A stretch of DNA of 64,000 nt from Lytechinus variegatus. Taxonomy: Eukaryota > Echinodermata > Echinoidea > Temnopleuroida > Toxopneustidae. Of the stretch, positions 10,992-24,200 are shown piece after piece. Where the stretch lies: the NCBI RefSeq assembly GCF_018143015.1, contig NC_054748.1, positions 12,700,967 to 12,764,966 on the forward strand. Direction: 5' to 3'. A program made the translations under genes and the position numbers. The notes under the pieces are model-generated. The model was not told the DNA's origin, ran no database searches, and saw only the letters and a program-made list of their open reading frames with translations. Every line of letters begins with the position of its first letter. Position 1 is the first letter of the stretch.

Positions 10992-13900
10992 ATGGCAGCG
11001 CCCTGTGAAGCAAAAACTAGTTTTCAAAGACGTGGAAAATCTAAGAATTTTTCCGCGCGAGGAACCAGGCCATCCCTCCATAATGGACAACTGCTTATTT
11101 CTACGGGTGTTCCATCGCTAGATCACTTATTAGGTATTATATTTGCAAATTAAAATTGATTTTATGATAATTATCGGACTTGAGTAGTCGGATCGGGATC
11201 CGCCTGGCGCTCATCATCATGATCATGGGCTTGGCCGCTGGCCGCTGCCTGCCTGGCCCCGGCTCGCGTGGCTTGCTGGTGTCACTCATTCAATGAACAA
11301 GGTTATAATTATATAACCTTGTTCTCAGTTATATCTCCATGTGTGGCAAAATAAGGGTGGCAATGTTTGGCTTATTTTCTCTTTTTCTCTGTGGCAAATG
11401 CTTGATTTTTTTACACTGACAGTTTCCATTAGGCCTACACCCACGTTACCATCTGGCCTGTGGAGAATCTATAGGTAGGACTATGGTATGCCAATGCTGT
11501 ATAGAGCACACACTTTAAAAATTCATTAAAATATCACTTTTGTGACCAAAATTACTAATTTCCATATAGTTGCAATTCATTTATCATTAGTAATGTGGGA
11601 ATAATTTTTGTATTCACCAGAGCACTCAAAAACTTGACTTTTGGGCATATTTTTGTGTACACCCTCTATTGGTGGAAAGTAATATGGTAAGAAAATTTTC
11701 ATTTTTTTATCTCTATTTTTAATTAAGAATAAATGATATAAAGAATAAAATTTAAATAAGAGCCAAGCAGTATGAATTAACAGGTCTAATGGAAGCTGTC
11801 AGTGTAAAAAAATCAAGCATTTGCCCCAAAGAAAAAGAGAAAATAAGCCAAACATTGCCACCCTTATTTTGTCACACATGGAGATATAACTGAGAACAAG
11901 GTTATATTATAACCTTGTTCATTGAATGAGTGCCTACACCTATTATTCATACAACTTGGCTCTTATTTAAATTTGATTCTTTAAATCATTTTTTTCTTAA
12001 TTAAAAATAGAGATCAAAAAATGAAAATTTTCTTGCCATATTACTTTCCACCAATAGAGGGCGTACCCAAAAATATGCCCAAAATTCAAGTTTTTGAGCG
12101 CTCTGGTGAATACAAAAATTATTCCCAAGTTACTAATGAAAAATAAATTAAAACTATATGGAAATTAGTAATTTTGGTCACAAAAATGATCTTTTAATGA
12201 TTTTTTAAAGTGTGTGCTCTATACAGCATTGCATTGGTATACCATAGTCCTACCTGTAGATTCTCCACAGGCCAGATGGTAGCAGTGAACAAGTGGCTGG
12301 TGTGCCGTTTACAGCCGGCGCCCTTTAAACGCTAGGGCCTAGACCAAAAATCAAAATGGTTTGGTCTCTGACTCTGTTCTATTATTGGCTGTTTCGCTGA
12401 ACTCCGTTGGCTCCACTCACCGATAACACTAACAACAGAGACCAAAGACAAAGTTCATGAAGTTCTAACTCGATCTGTACAGGGACTCAATCATATCATG
12501 GCCAGTAGGCCTAGATATGTATTAATAAATAATTAGGCCTAACCTAACATACTTAAGTTTGGATAAAGTTAGACAGCTGCAGGGGCGGATCCAGCCTTCA
12601 CCAATAGGGGGGGCCCGGAATTTTTTTTAGCCATATTTTTCCCGATCGGCCGCTCGAAGCTGATGTTTGGTTTATTTTGAGGGTGTAGTCACTTCTTAGC
12701 GTTATTCTTATGAATATGCATGGATATATATCATATTCCTCATTTACATAATGCGAGCGAAGCGCAAGTCAATTTTTTTGGGGGAAATCATATGTTCTTT
12801 TTCCAAAAATTTTTGAACATTCTGGGCAATTTTTGTTAGCCTGAAAAAGATCTGTATGCAAATGAATAATTACTATGAACGCGAAGCGCAATCAGAAATG
12901 AACTGATGAAAAAGGTACCTGTTAAAGACTGCTTGCAATTAGCCATGAAGACGTTACAAGTTTTAAAAATCAAATAATGCGAGCGCGAGCTGAAAATTGT
13001 TGACATTTCTACATAAAGAATCGTGTAAAATGCTAATCAACTTTTGTAATCGTGAACAGGATAGGTATTTAACTAGACAATTGATGTGAGCGCGAAGCGC
13101 GAGTGAAAAATTTGAGATTTAGACCTGAAAACAGGACACTCTACTTAGTGCTGCAGCCGAACCGAACGGAAGTTCACCGAACTTGGCACTTCCGAACTGA
13201 ACTGAACGCCAAGGCCTGGTTCAGAAGTTCGGTAAAAAAAAAAATGTTAATATGCAATGCGTAAGTGCGATGACTACATAGATTTAAGTATAAAATTAAA
13301 CAAAAAAATATTGGTTAGTGATTGTGCACAAAGAGAATTCCACTCAATATATTTTTAAAATCCACTATGACAGCTCCCATCACGTGTTTGATTGAACTGT
13401 TATCAACTTAAGAATATTTTATTAACATAAATATATTTTTTCTTGATAAAATGAGGGGACATTTGAAGCTAAACTCGGTATAAAAGTGTGGTGTAATTAC
13501 GTATTGCCATAATCGATCGTGATCGTAATCGGACCTAATCATTTTGTATTTAATAAAGAAAAAGAACCAGACATAAATTCATTCCTTGTAAATGACAAAG
13601 TATGACACTTTCGGTCTCGTGTTTGATTAAATTTTTATCATTTTCAATTTTTTTATAAACATTAATATATTTTTTTCCTTATAAAAAGTGGGGACATTTT
13701 AAGCTTAGCTCAGTTAAAAAGTGTAGTTGAATTATGTATTGCTGTAGTCGGACGTACATTTAATTGTTTTGTATTTAAAAAAAGAAAAAGACAAGACAAA
13801 TTAATTCCTTGTGACTGACAAAGTAATGGTAAAGTATGTATATTCCACCTTCTGAAATTTCCATATTAATATAAAAGATAAATAAATAAGAGATGAAGGA

Positions 13901-15205
13901 ATGAGGGTGAAAAAACAGAAAATATAAAAATTCAAACCAAATCAACGCATGTTCCCTGATCGATGTTCCGGAAATGGTTGGTAAGGAAAGTTGAAACAGG
14001 AAGTCCAAACAACCTGCTCTCGGTTGCTATTATACAGGTAAAATTCGTATTCCGAACTTGAAACGTTTTTCCATTGTCAATATTTTCTTAAAAGTGGTTT
14101 AATCTGGTCAATTACTGAAAATGAAATGATAAGTTATCAGTTCCGTCTTAGTTCTGACGATCAATGCCGGGTGATTTCACAACACTAAAATACAGTGTAC
14201 AGTCCCATGTACTCATTTTCGTGTTGGAAATATGTTTGAAGTCACGTAGCGTCGATCTTTCTGGACCAAGAATGGACTGATATTTTATCTTTTTAAAGTA
14301 ATTCATTGACCAGATTTCACCACTTTTCAGAAAATAGGGACTTTCTAAAACACTCATATTCTTTGGAATGTGAATTTTACTGGTATAATAACAGTTGAGT
14401 GGAGGTTGTTTGTCTACTGTTTCGACATTCCCGATCAACACTTTCCAATTTGAGAAGCTGCGTTGGCAATGACGTCGTAATTAGGCCTGGGACGATTGTC
14501 ATTTTCACCATTCGATTATTTCCTGAAAAAATAATCGAATGATTCGATTGTTCGTTGGGGAATCACGTCTTTTAAGTCACAATAGGTGACCTAATTTATG
14601 GTGACCCCCCATGAAGAAATCTCCATCAAAGTCACATGTTTAGCATAAATGAAAGTAGGCCCTTTTCCCCCTTTTCCATGATTTTTATATCAAAAGAAAC
14701 TACATGAAATGAGATTAAATCTTTCAGTATATTGTTCCAATGAAAATCTTTCCTAAATCAACTCTGGCATCATGCATGCATCCCTCCAAGTGCCACACCC
14801 CTGCATATGAATGAATCAGCCCAGATCAGCAAAGTCCAAAGACGTAAACAACTCATTCATGAAGTATTCTTTGAGATTGACCCCAAGTGGAACATTTCAC
14901 TTGAAAAATTTCATCCCTTGCCCACACCATGTCTCCGCCCCCACTTGTGGCACTGCCCACGATGCTACACATGTATTTCAAAAAAAATATTTTGCAAAAT
15001 ATTTCATTTGAAATACCTTCAAAATTACGATTTTTTATCATTTGAACCTACATGTATAACTGGGTCTATTTTTGGAGACTAGTCGAGAAAGTACTGGTGA
15101 AGACGGGCGCATGTTGGAATGTTGTTTTCATTGTGTGAGGGGGATATAAAAAAGGTTGCATTGTTTTGAAACATGAAAGGAATTGTCCGGCTCCCACCCT
15201 ATCTT

Positions 15206-15237
<32 letters not shown>

Positions 15238-18200
15238 ACAGATGGGGGAGGGGTCAATTCATTTCTGAAGTCATGACCTTTCCTGATAAGGGAACCACTG
15301 CCTTCTTCTTTGTTTCCCAAAGTTTCATTGGCTATCCGAAGGTCCAATCAGCTCAAGTGAGCTGGTTGTGTGTTTACTTATTGTTTTGTGCACGCAGACA
15401 ATGACTTATTTTGTGTATCGACGGCAAGGTCGGGTGGGATTAAAATTTTCGGAGCGCTTTCATGTTGGTGTGTAACTGTGAATGTGATACAATCATTGAT
15501 AAGTTTTGAAAAATTACCTCGGTAACATAATTTTTAAACCTGTATGAAGTATTCAAAAACCGTTGTCATCGTTGTTTTCTTGTTTTTGTTATTATTACTT
15601 GGGTATTCGAGTTATCCCAATGTCATAATCAGGATCTACCGAACATTTGATTAGTGTAAATTTTTCTAATCGATTGGCGGCATGCCAATCGAACCATTCG
15701 ATCAATCGATGTTTACTCCCAGGCCTAATCGTAATCGATCATGATCATAGCTACATGAAATAATCATGAAAAAAATATTCTGATCTTTGTAATTCTGTTT
15801 CTGTCCTGATTCTCTCATTATCAATATTTTTTCTTTTTTTTTAAATTTTCATTTAAAAAAGGAAAGTAGAAATGACTGTTATTTTTTGTTTAAAGTTTAA
15901 AACAAAAGAAAGTTCAACACTTTTCATAACTATTCTTTTTAGAAACAAAATTTATTATAAATATATGACAGATCATCCTGATGATTACTTGTTTGTGGGT
16001 CGGCGATCTTTATTTTTTATATGTTAAATTTACTTTGGCATTTATTGCCGAACCCCGAACCGAACCAAAGTTCAGAAAAGAATTGCCGAACCGAACCCGA
16101 ACATGCCGCCTGACTTGCAGCACTAACTCTACTCATGTTTTTTCGTAAAGCATGAAAAGAATGAGTAATAGGGAATTTTCCTACATTAAAAATGCGATCA
16201 AAAAATGTTTGATATTGCGATCCAAAACTGGATAATAATTTAAATAGAGAACAAGTTGAGTATCTGAATAAACATGCGCGTGTGTTGCATATTTAGACCT
16301 AGAATCTACATAAGCATTCTAAATACATCTTTTGTCAGGAAAATCTACGCGAGCTCGAAGCGCGAGCTTAAACTATGTGATAGTTCAATCTGAAAAAAAA
16401 TCAGTTTCAGCTCTATATTTCAAGCAGTTGGTAGGAAAAGTGTGAAGTGGATATGGATCGCACTTAATAAAGAGCTGGTATTTTACCTTAATTACTTTGA
16501 GTTTTAACAAAGGACCGGGACATCCTTAAGACATGCATGTCATCATATGAAAATGATGACTATTCCTCATGCTAAGCGCGAGATAAAACAAAATGAACAA
16601 TTTAATTATTAAATCAATATCTTATTCATTAATGCCTAATGAGGGCACGAAATCTGACGATATTATGGCCTGAAAACTGGAAATTTTAAGCACTTTTTGT
16701 GATTATAAATAGGATGCATCAGTATATTTATAACGATTAATGCGAGCAGTAGCGGACCATGACCCGGAGTAGACAAAGCATTGGGGGGGCAATGCCGTGC
16801 CCCCCCAATGCTTTGTCTCCTTGGGGTCACGGTCCGCCACTGAATGCGAGCACATATCGCAAGCAAAATTTTTTGATATACTGTCATGAATTCAAAGGGG
16901 ATTTAAGTACCTTGTTTTATAATCAATATTGAGACATACATAATTTGCCAATCAAAATGCCAGCATGCGGCGCTAGCTGATGCGTTTTAAAATCAGACCT
17001 GAAAGGGATATTTTGAAAAGATTATAGAATACACGTAAATAATAGGTACATGTATATCAAAAATTGCGAGCGCACAGCGCGAGCAGACAATGTTATTATT
17101 CAGACCATAAAACTGACATTTTTACAGAGCACTTTTAAAAATCAATTTGTATATCACACTAAATAATGAAAGTTCAATTACCGAGGTGAATTATGTTTTG
17201 TATATTGACTTACAAATTTAATATTCAAACTCCATATTGAACAAGATATGTAAATCACCTAACCACCTAACATGCAATGCGAGCGCAAAGCGCGAGCAAA
17301 AATTTTTATCTAGTGACATGAAAATTTTTTTTTTCTTTTCCAAGTCTTCCCCTTAATTTATTCACTCGTCTTCCTCCTCTTCCTTTTTTCTCCTCTCTTC
17401 CCTCCTTTTTCCTTTTTTTTCTTTTTTCTTCTTTTTCTTCTTTCAATAGGGGGGGCCCGAGGGGCCCCCTGGATCCACCTATGCAGCTGGCAGCCGTCTG
17501 TTTCGAGGAGTTTTTCAACATTTTTTTTAAATTTCTCCTCGTACACAGACGGCTCGCTATCGTGCAGCCACCATTAGGGGACTTGCAATGCAAAATCCCC
17601 TGTCGGGGCTCTAGTCTTAGTCTAAGTTCAATTTTTGTCTTTAATGAATATAAATTTTGAAAATGAATTCGACCAAAATGCAAATTTATATTCCCTCTTG
17701 GCATTAATTTGCCAAAAAACAGAGAAAAATGAATTTGAAAGGAACAAAAACAGTGACTTACCTCGGCTGTCGTGCAAATTCACTTCCCTGTTTTATCCGA
17801 TCTTAAGTACATAAACATATGGCCATTGAGTCCCCTGTACAGATCGCGCTAGAAGTAGAACTTCGGTCTCTGTATTTGGTGAGTGAAGCCAACGGAGTTC
17901 AGCTGAACAACCAACAAAACAGAGACCGAAGCTTTTGGTCTAGGATAAAGTGATCTACTGCGGCAGCCCGAAAACAGTTTTAAGTTTATTTTTTCCCGCT
18001 TTGGTGCAGTTCAGGCCAAAACGGAGTAATACTCTCTATTTTGGTCCAGTTTTTTAAATATATTTTCATGAATATTGTTAGTCCCCTAATGGCGGCTGCA
18101 CAATTGCGAGCCTTCTGTGTACGAGGAGAAATTGAAAAAAAAACAACCCCAAACTCCTCGACAGGGGCCGCGGAACCGGGGAGGCTGGGGGGGCTTCAGC

Positions 18201-21200
18201 CCCCCACTTTTTTCCAAAACCGTGTACAAAAACGCAAAAATGACCATACGATTTACCATGCTGTACTGCAACTAAAGGCCTGCAGTTCTCTGGTGAACGG
18301 AGGAATTCAACACAGAAGAAAAAGAAGATTGTGATTTTTAGCATGGTCAGCCCCTTCCACTTTGAAAACCGTTCCGTGGCCCCTGCTCGAAACAGATGGC
18401 TGCCAGCCATTGGAGAACTTTACCAATTTACAAACTTTAAACTAAATTGAGATTTGCTTTTTTTTTTAAAGTTATCTATGTATTTTACGAAAAATCTATC
18501 TTCTTTTTGCTGATAATTTTGTATGTATCTTCATGTATCTTGTTGTACATGATTCATATTTTCATATACCGGAAATTTTTATTTTGTTGAAGCAATAATG
18601 ATTCAAAAAATAAAAAAAAAGACCTAGACCTCCATACCACTCAAGGGATCATTACATGCCGCCGCGCATCTAGCCATACAAGTCGCATGTTGTGGATGCC
18701 AGAATGGTGTCGCAGCATGCGCGACCCACTAGTTAGAAATCCACTGCCAAACATGGTTTTTCGTGCAGGGTTATTATACTAATACAAAACTCGCACTAGT
18801 GTGAGTGCCTCTATGCATGTTTGGAAACATTGTATATATGATTAATCAGAATAATAATGTTTTCTTTTGAATTTGACCTAGCCCTGAAATGAGACACATA
18901 TATTCTTTTTTAAATTCAGATACCAACCCCCCCCTGCCATGTGACTCTTTGGTATGTCGGTTTTGTTTTTTGTGGGATGCGCTGTACATGTAGATTTGAT
19001 TGTATCTCATTATATAGACCAATAAATAGACCTGTCTATGTCTGTCAGGAATATGCTCTGCTGAGATTTTGTCTGGCTCCCCTCCATACAAGAACCTTGC
19101 TGATCCTGAATGTTTTTCATAAAAATTTGGTATTTTCCAGGGGGAGGGGTCCAGTCAAATATATTACTGTACACATGCGTGACCAACAAAACGCGTTTAA
19201 AGGTGTATACAACAAAACTCATTTAAACTTTTAAAGGTGTTCTTTTTTTCAGTTTTGGATGTGGGCCACACGTGCACTCGTTAAGGTTATCAAAAACACC
19301 AATTTAAAAAAGGTAGTTTTTAAAAGACTGGTCAATGGTCAATTGCAGGGTTAAACTTATTTAGGGTATTTTTAGACTAGCCAAATGTGTTTAGGATATG
19401 TTTTCCCCCCAAGCTTTTTCACCAGGGCTTTTTCCTCATTTCTGAAGTGTTCGGGCCCCAGACAAACTTTTGGGGTTGTGACAATTTTTTCAGGGGCCAA
19501 AATGTGTATGGTATTAAGGGGTCTTAAGGCAACGCGGGTCCTAAAGCTACGCACCACTCATCGCGCATGCCAATTCAGTGGCAAAATGCGCATTCTTGTG
19601 TGTGGAACTGTGATTGCAAAGTGACGAACGATTCCTATCCATTTTTTTTTCTACAGAGGCTGCAATAAGTCACCAATTGCAGAGAAAACCAGCAAATCTT
19701 TGGAATTTTGAACTTATATTCTTTTTACTGTCATATTTTCCTATAGTAATATGAACATAATTGAGGTACAGGAAATACTATTTGTTGCATTATAAATTGA
19801 GTTGGTAGCTTTAGGAGCCTTTCTACAAGAAATCAAGTGGGATTGGGAAAACAATTTATTTCTTGCTTAAGGATCGTTAGAGTATTTACCACAAATTAGT
19901 GAAAGATAATTTGTTCAAATTAAAATTAGCATAGTTTTTATTGTTTGTAAACAAAGTAATGGCTTCATAAATGAAGCCCGAGAAAAATTTGTTAGGGGTT
20001 ATTTTGCAAACAGAGAAAAACTTGGTTTAGGAGATGTTTGGAAATAATTTGGTTATGTATGTGTACAGCAATACATTTGACTGCCCCCCCCTCTCTCCCC
20101 AGGGGGTATTTTCCAGCATATATTTTGGAAAGGTAAGCTGACTCTATTCATTATTTTTTCTTTATAATAGCTTCCCTTTTCGCCCATCAAAAGGAGGAAT
20201 TACGCATTTATTGAGGAGGGTCTGGTAGTGCACCCATTTCTCCATAGACGCTGTAGATTAAGTACTTGTCGGTCGAATCTCTACTATTACAGAACCCAAT
20301 GACCATCATCGGTGTAATGACAGAGGGGATACCATACCGCGGGGCCAGACAAAGTCTTAACAGAGCATATCCCTGACACAGACAGAAATAGACCTATTTA
20401 TCTATTAATTCTAGTGTGACCTGATTTTGTTGTGCATTATCCATTGTTTTGTTTTTTCTGTAGGTGGAGGCTTAGTGGTTGGATCAGTACTTCTAATAGG
20501 TCAGAAAAATCATTTTATTATCAATCTAAACAAAAATGATTTTAGAAGAATAAGGATCTCTAAATTTAGGAGTAGAATAAGGTATTTTAGAAACAGAAAT
20601 AATTCAATGGAAACAGTTGGTACTTTTCAAACAATTGTCTAAAGGCCACCGCACACCTTACAACCCGACCGGTCGCCGACTGGCTTGCGACTGAGTGAGG
20701 GAGATGTGACGTCACAACGCTTGTCAGCTTCAGAGTCGCAGACCGGTCAGAGACAAGTCGCAAGGAAAATCAGAAGGATTTGACATGTCGAATCTTTATG
20801 ACTGGATCGCAAGCTCAATCCAATCTCCAGCCAATCAGACAGCAGAGTTGCATAAAGCGTATCATGATAAACAACGCGCATACGCAGTAGTAAGCGCAAT
20901 TTCTCAGATGCTATGCCAAAGGGCAAAAAGCGCATGCATGAGTCGCAGATCGGATCGCAAGGTTTGCGGTGTCGAGGCTTATGACTGCCTTGCGACTCAT
21001 CTTCCCTCACCCAGTCGCAAGCCAGTCGGCGACCAGTCGGGTCGTAAGGTGTGCGGTGGCCTTAAGATTCATTGTGTATGTATGTATGAAGGGGAGCCCC
21101 ATGTCTGCGCACCTAAAATTTAACTTAAGATTAAACATGATTTTATTTTTATTCCACAAAAGTTTTCAGTTGATGATGTTCCTGATATTCTTTTTGAGTA

Positions 21201-24200
21201 AGTGTGCCAAAAATCTCATGAAAATTTGAAAGAAATGATTTTCTTGGAAAAATCCTCGGACAGTCATTTTTAGATTGAACAAAACAATGGTGCCCCATGT
21301 CTGCGCACCCATTCACTTTACACATGATTCAGGGATTTTGATGAGAAAGGCTGCATATTTTTCCACCACATAAAATGCCAAAAATTCATTATTTTTTCAC
21401 CATTTTTAATCAGATACCTCAATGAATATCTATGTATTTCAGGTGTGAATTTGTGGTTGTTGCGTATATTCTTTAATTTGATTTGCCTAGACAAGGTGGA
21501 CTGCGCAGACTTTGGGCACCTTACCATATGTACAGTATTAAATGTGCCTATTAAATTCAGCACAAACTGTTTATATTTACATTGTAAATTGTTAAGTATA
21601 GTGCTTTTAAAAGTATCCCTATCTATTACATGGCATTGCCATTGTTGAATGTACACATTTAAATCAAAGAGAATTTCCTGGACCTAAGAGATTCGAACTC
21701 AACAGACTCACATCTATCATTTATTCATTTTAGAGGAGGATACATTTGGAAGCTATGCTAATTTGCTGCTTCGCTACTTTCTTGCTGAAGGGGTAATGTG
21801 TGGACATGGATTAATGGTGGCAAGTGCAGAAGAGCAGCCAAAACATTTGCTAAAGGTAACATAACGTTTTGCCTATGAGACAAGATACATGGGCAATCAT
21901 TACCATACCTATGAACAATCTATTAGTGCTAACAATCTAATTTTAACGAGCAACTCCTTAAGGAGGGTGGAACCACTTACTGTATTCAATGACCAATGTA
22001 ACTTTGTTTTCTTTTACTAATCCCCGTGTGGCAAAATAAGGTTGGCAATCTTTGGCTTATTTTCTTTTTCCATGGGACAAATGCTTGATTGTTTGACATT
22101 GTCAGTTCTATTACAGCTATTCATCATATAACTTGGCTCTTTTAATAAGTAAATTTGATTCTTTTAATTATTGTTTCTTTATTGAAAATAGAGATTGAAA
22201 ATGACAATTTTCTTGCAATATTACTTTCCACCAATAGAGAGTATACAAAAATATGCTCAAAATTCAAGTTTTTGAGCGCTCTGATCCCCAAGTTACTAAT
22301 GAAAAATAAATTGCAACTGTAAGTAAATTAGTATGTTTGGTTAGAATAGTGATATTTTAATGAACTTTTTGAGTGTGTACTGCATTGGCTTACCATACAT
22401 GTAGATCTACATGTAGATTCCCCACAGGTAGAGTGGTTACAGTGAACAAGTGGATCATTTAATCAGGGCCCATCACATATTTCCCATATATTTTGATGGT
22501 GTATATTGTGTTCTATCATTGTAATCCTATTTTTTTTTATCTTTATCTATCTTGCACTATTGATTCATGATAAGTCTAGTCAAGTACCTGTAGCTCAGTA
22601 AATCAGTTCATAAAGATGTTGAGAAAAACACATACAAATAGTGATTATTATATTATTATTGCCTCGCCTGCATAGCAGAGTGAGACTATAGATCTCTGCC
22701 CTTTGCACGCGGTGGGTGTCTTCAACATAAAATCTTCACAAAAGGCTATGACTTCAGATGTTATTATAACTTTAGAAGTATATGGGCCTAGTTTATGAAA
22801 TTTGGACATAAGGTAAATCAATGATCACTTGTCATCCTGTACAAGTTTCAGGTCACATGATTAAGGTCGGAGCTCATTAATACATGTAGTCAATGTTTCT
22901 TAACCTATGTTAAATTTTTGAAATGTTCATACATAACTTTGAAAGTGCGAAGAGCTATTTAATGAAACTTAGACATAGTTTACAGGTCACGTGATCAAGG
23001 TCAAACATCATTTAGTGTCAGTGATCTTTTACCATGTTGTGATATCAATATTGAAATCATAAACAAGATTAATTTTTTTGAAATGTGAATACTTGGATAT
23101 GACTTGAGGGTGATCGCAAAATCAGGTGAGACTTTAAATAATCAAGTGATGTTTTTTATCTTTCAAAGTCAGTACTGCTGCTACATGTATATTAAATCGT
23201 GTAATGCAAGCGAGACAGCCATAGGCATTCAACTTCTTATTATTATTTCAGGCATTGCCTCATCCTGTAGATGATGACAAAGAGACTACTCAAAGAATGG
23301 ATGAAGAGAAGATGAAAATAGCATGGAGATATCAACACCTCCCACAACATCAGGTATATCCCCCCCTCTCTCTCTATATGAAGATTTTGGTTTCAAAAGT
23401 GGTTAGGTCCAACTTTGGACCATTTCGAGAAAAATGATTTTATTCTCACTTATTGCAATATTCTTATGAGAAACTAAATTGTCATGATGTACTACCCTAT
23501 CATGTGAACATAAAATTGGGTGTAAAATAAATCTACCTGTCTTCAATTTTTTTTCATATATTGATAAAAATTTATCATTGTGGAACTAACACCTTTTGCA
23601 AGCAAACTGATATGAATCCAATCTCTTTTGAATAAAAAAGTGATTTTTCTTTGCTACTTTTATTCACATTTTAATATGAATTTCAAATTTTCTTTGGTAA
23701 CATCAGAGCGACTAAAAATAATAAGGTATTGAGACAGAAAACAATAAAATTTATGAAAAATGGACCTAACCCCTTTTGACAAATGAGCTCTTCAGAAGAG
23801 GTTGGTTGCGAAAGGGATTAGGTCCACTCCCATATTGCAATATTCTTATCCGAAACTAAATTTTCATGATACCATACCATGTGAACATAAAATATGGTAT
23901 AATAGAAATCTACCTGTCTTCATATTTTTTTAAAATATTCTTTAAAAAAAATTATTTGTGGACCTAATCCCTTTTGCAACCAAACTGAAATGGACCTAAA
24001 CCCTTTGGAAGAAAAAGATTTTTCTTTGCCATTTTTGTTCACTTTTCATGGGAATTTCAACTTTTCTTTGGTATCGTCTTAGAGCTACTAAAAAGATTTA
24101 CATTGAGAAAAAAAAATCAAATTTGATGAAAAATGGGCCTAACCCATTTTGCAAATGAGCTCATATACACTCAGCAAAAAAAAGTTCTTGGACACTTAAA

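Larger units (their letters stand above)
13146..16125. mobile_element. hAT-type element with an 8-bp target duplication
   Basis: Termini are TAGTGCTGCAG and CTTGCAGCACTA. The 8-bp duplication ACTCTACT flanks it exactly at 13138-13145 and 16126-16133. Subterminal GCCGAACCGAAC / GTTCGGTTCGG words repeat at both ends. These are hallmarks of the hAT superfamily. No transposase frame is visible. It sits inside a module of the 12580-17483 element and is itself interrupted at 14482-15727. An open frame on the minus strand at 14148-14441 is of unknown origin. Confidence 0.93.
12580..17483. mobile_element. Modular GCGAGCGC element with CAGGGGCGGATCC termini
   Basis: The left end is CAGGGGCGGATCCAG; the complement of the right end is CATAGGTGGATCCAG; both lead into a G-run and GGGCCC. 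CAGCTG is duplicated at 12574-12579 and 17484-17489, and the site is single in the copy at 9635-9640. The body consists of modules holding variants of GCGAGCGCGAAGCGCGAGC. These lie near 12748, 12878, 12978, 13087, 16353, 16570, 16846, 17063 and 17278, usually followed by a TAGACCTGAAAAC-like word. There is no coding capacity. It contains later insertions at 13146-16125 and 16747-16842. Relatives lie at 48290-49690 and 51730-52160. The terminus type and short duplication resemble hAT5-like elements, which is inference. Confidence 0.82.

Noticed and set aside
17306..17704. Basic, glutamate/lysine-rich frame on the minus strand
   Set aside because: Made from a polypyrimidine tract and a foldback repeat.
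21680..21716. GAGTTCGAATCTC box B-like sequence before ELP4 exon 3
   Set aside because: No box A at a suitable distance; a single short match.
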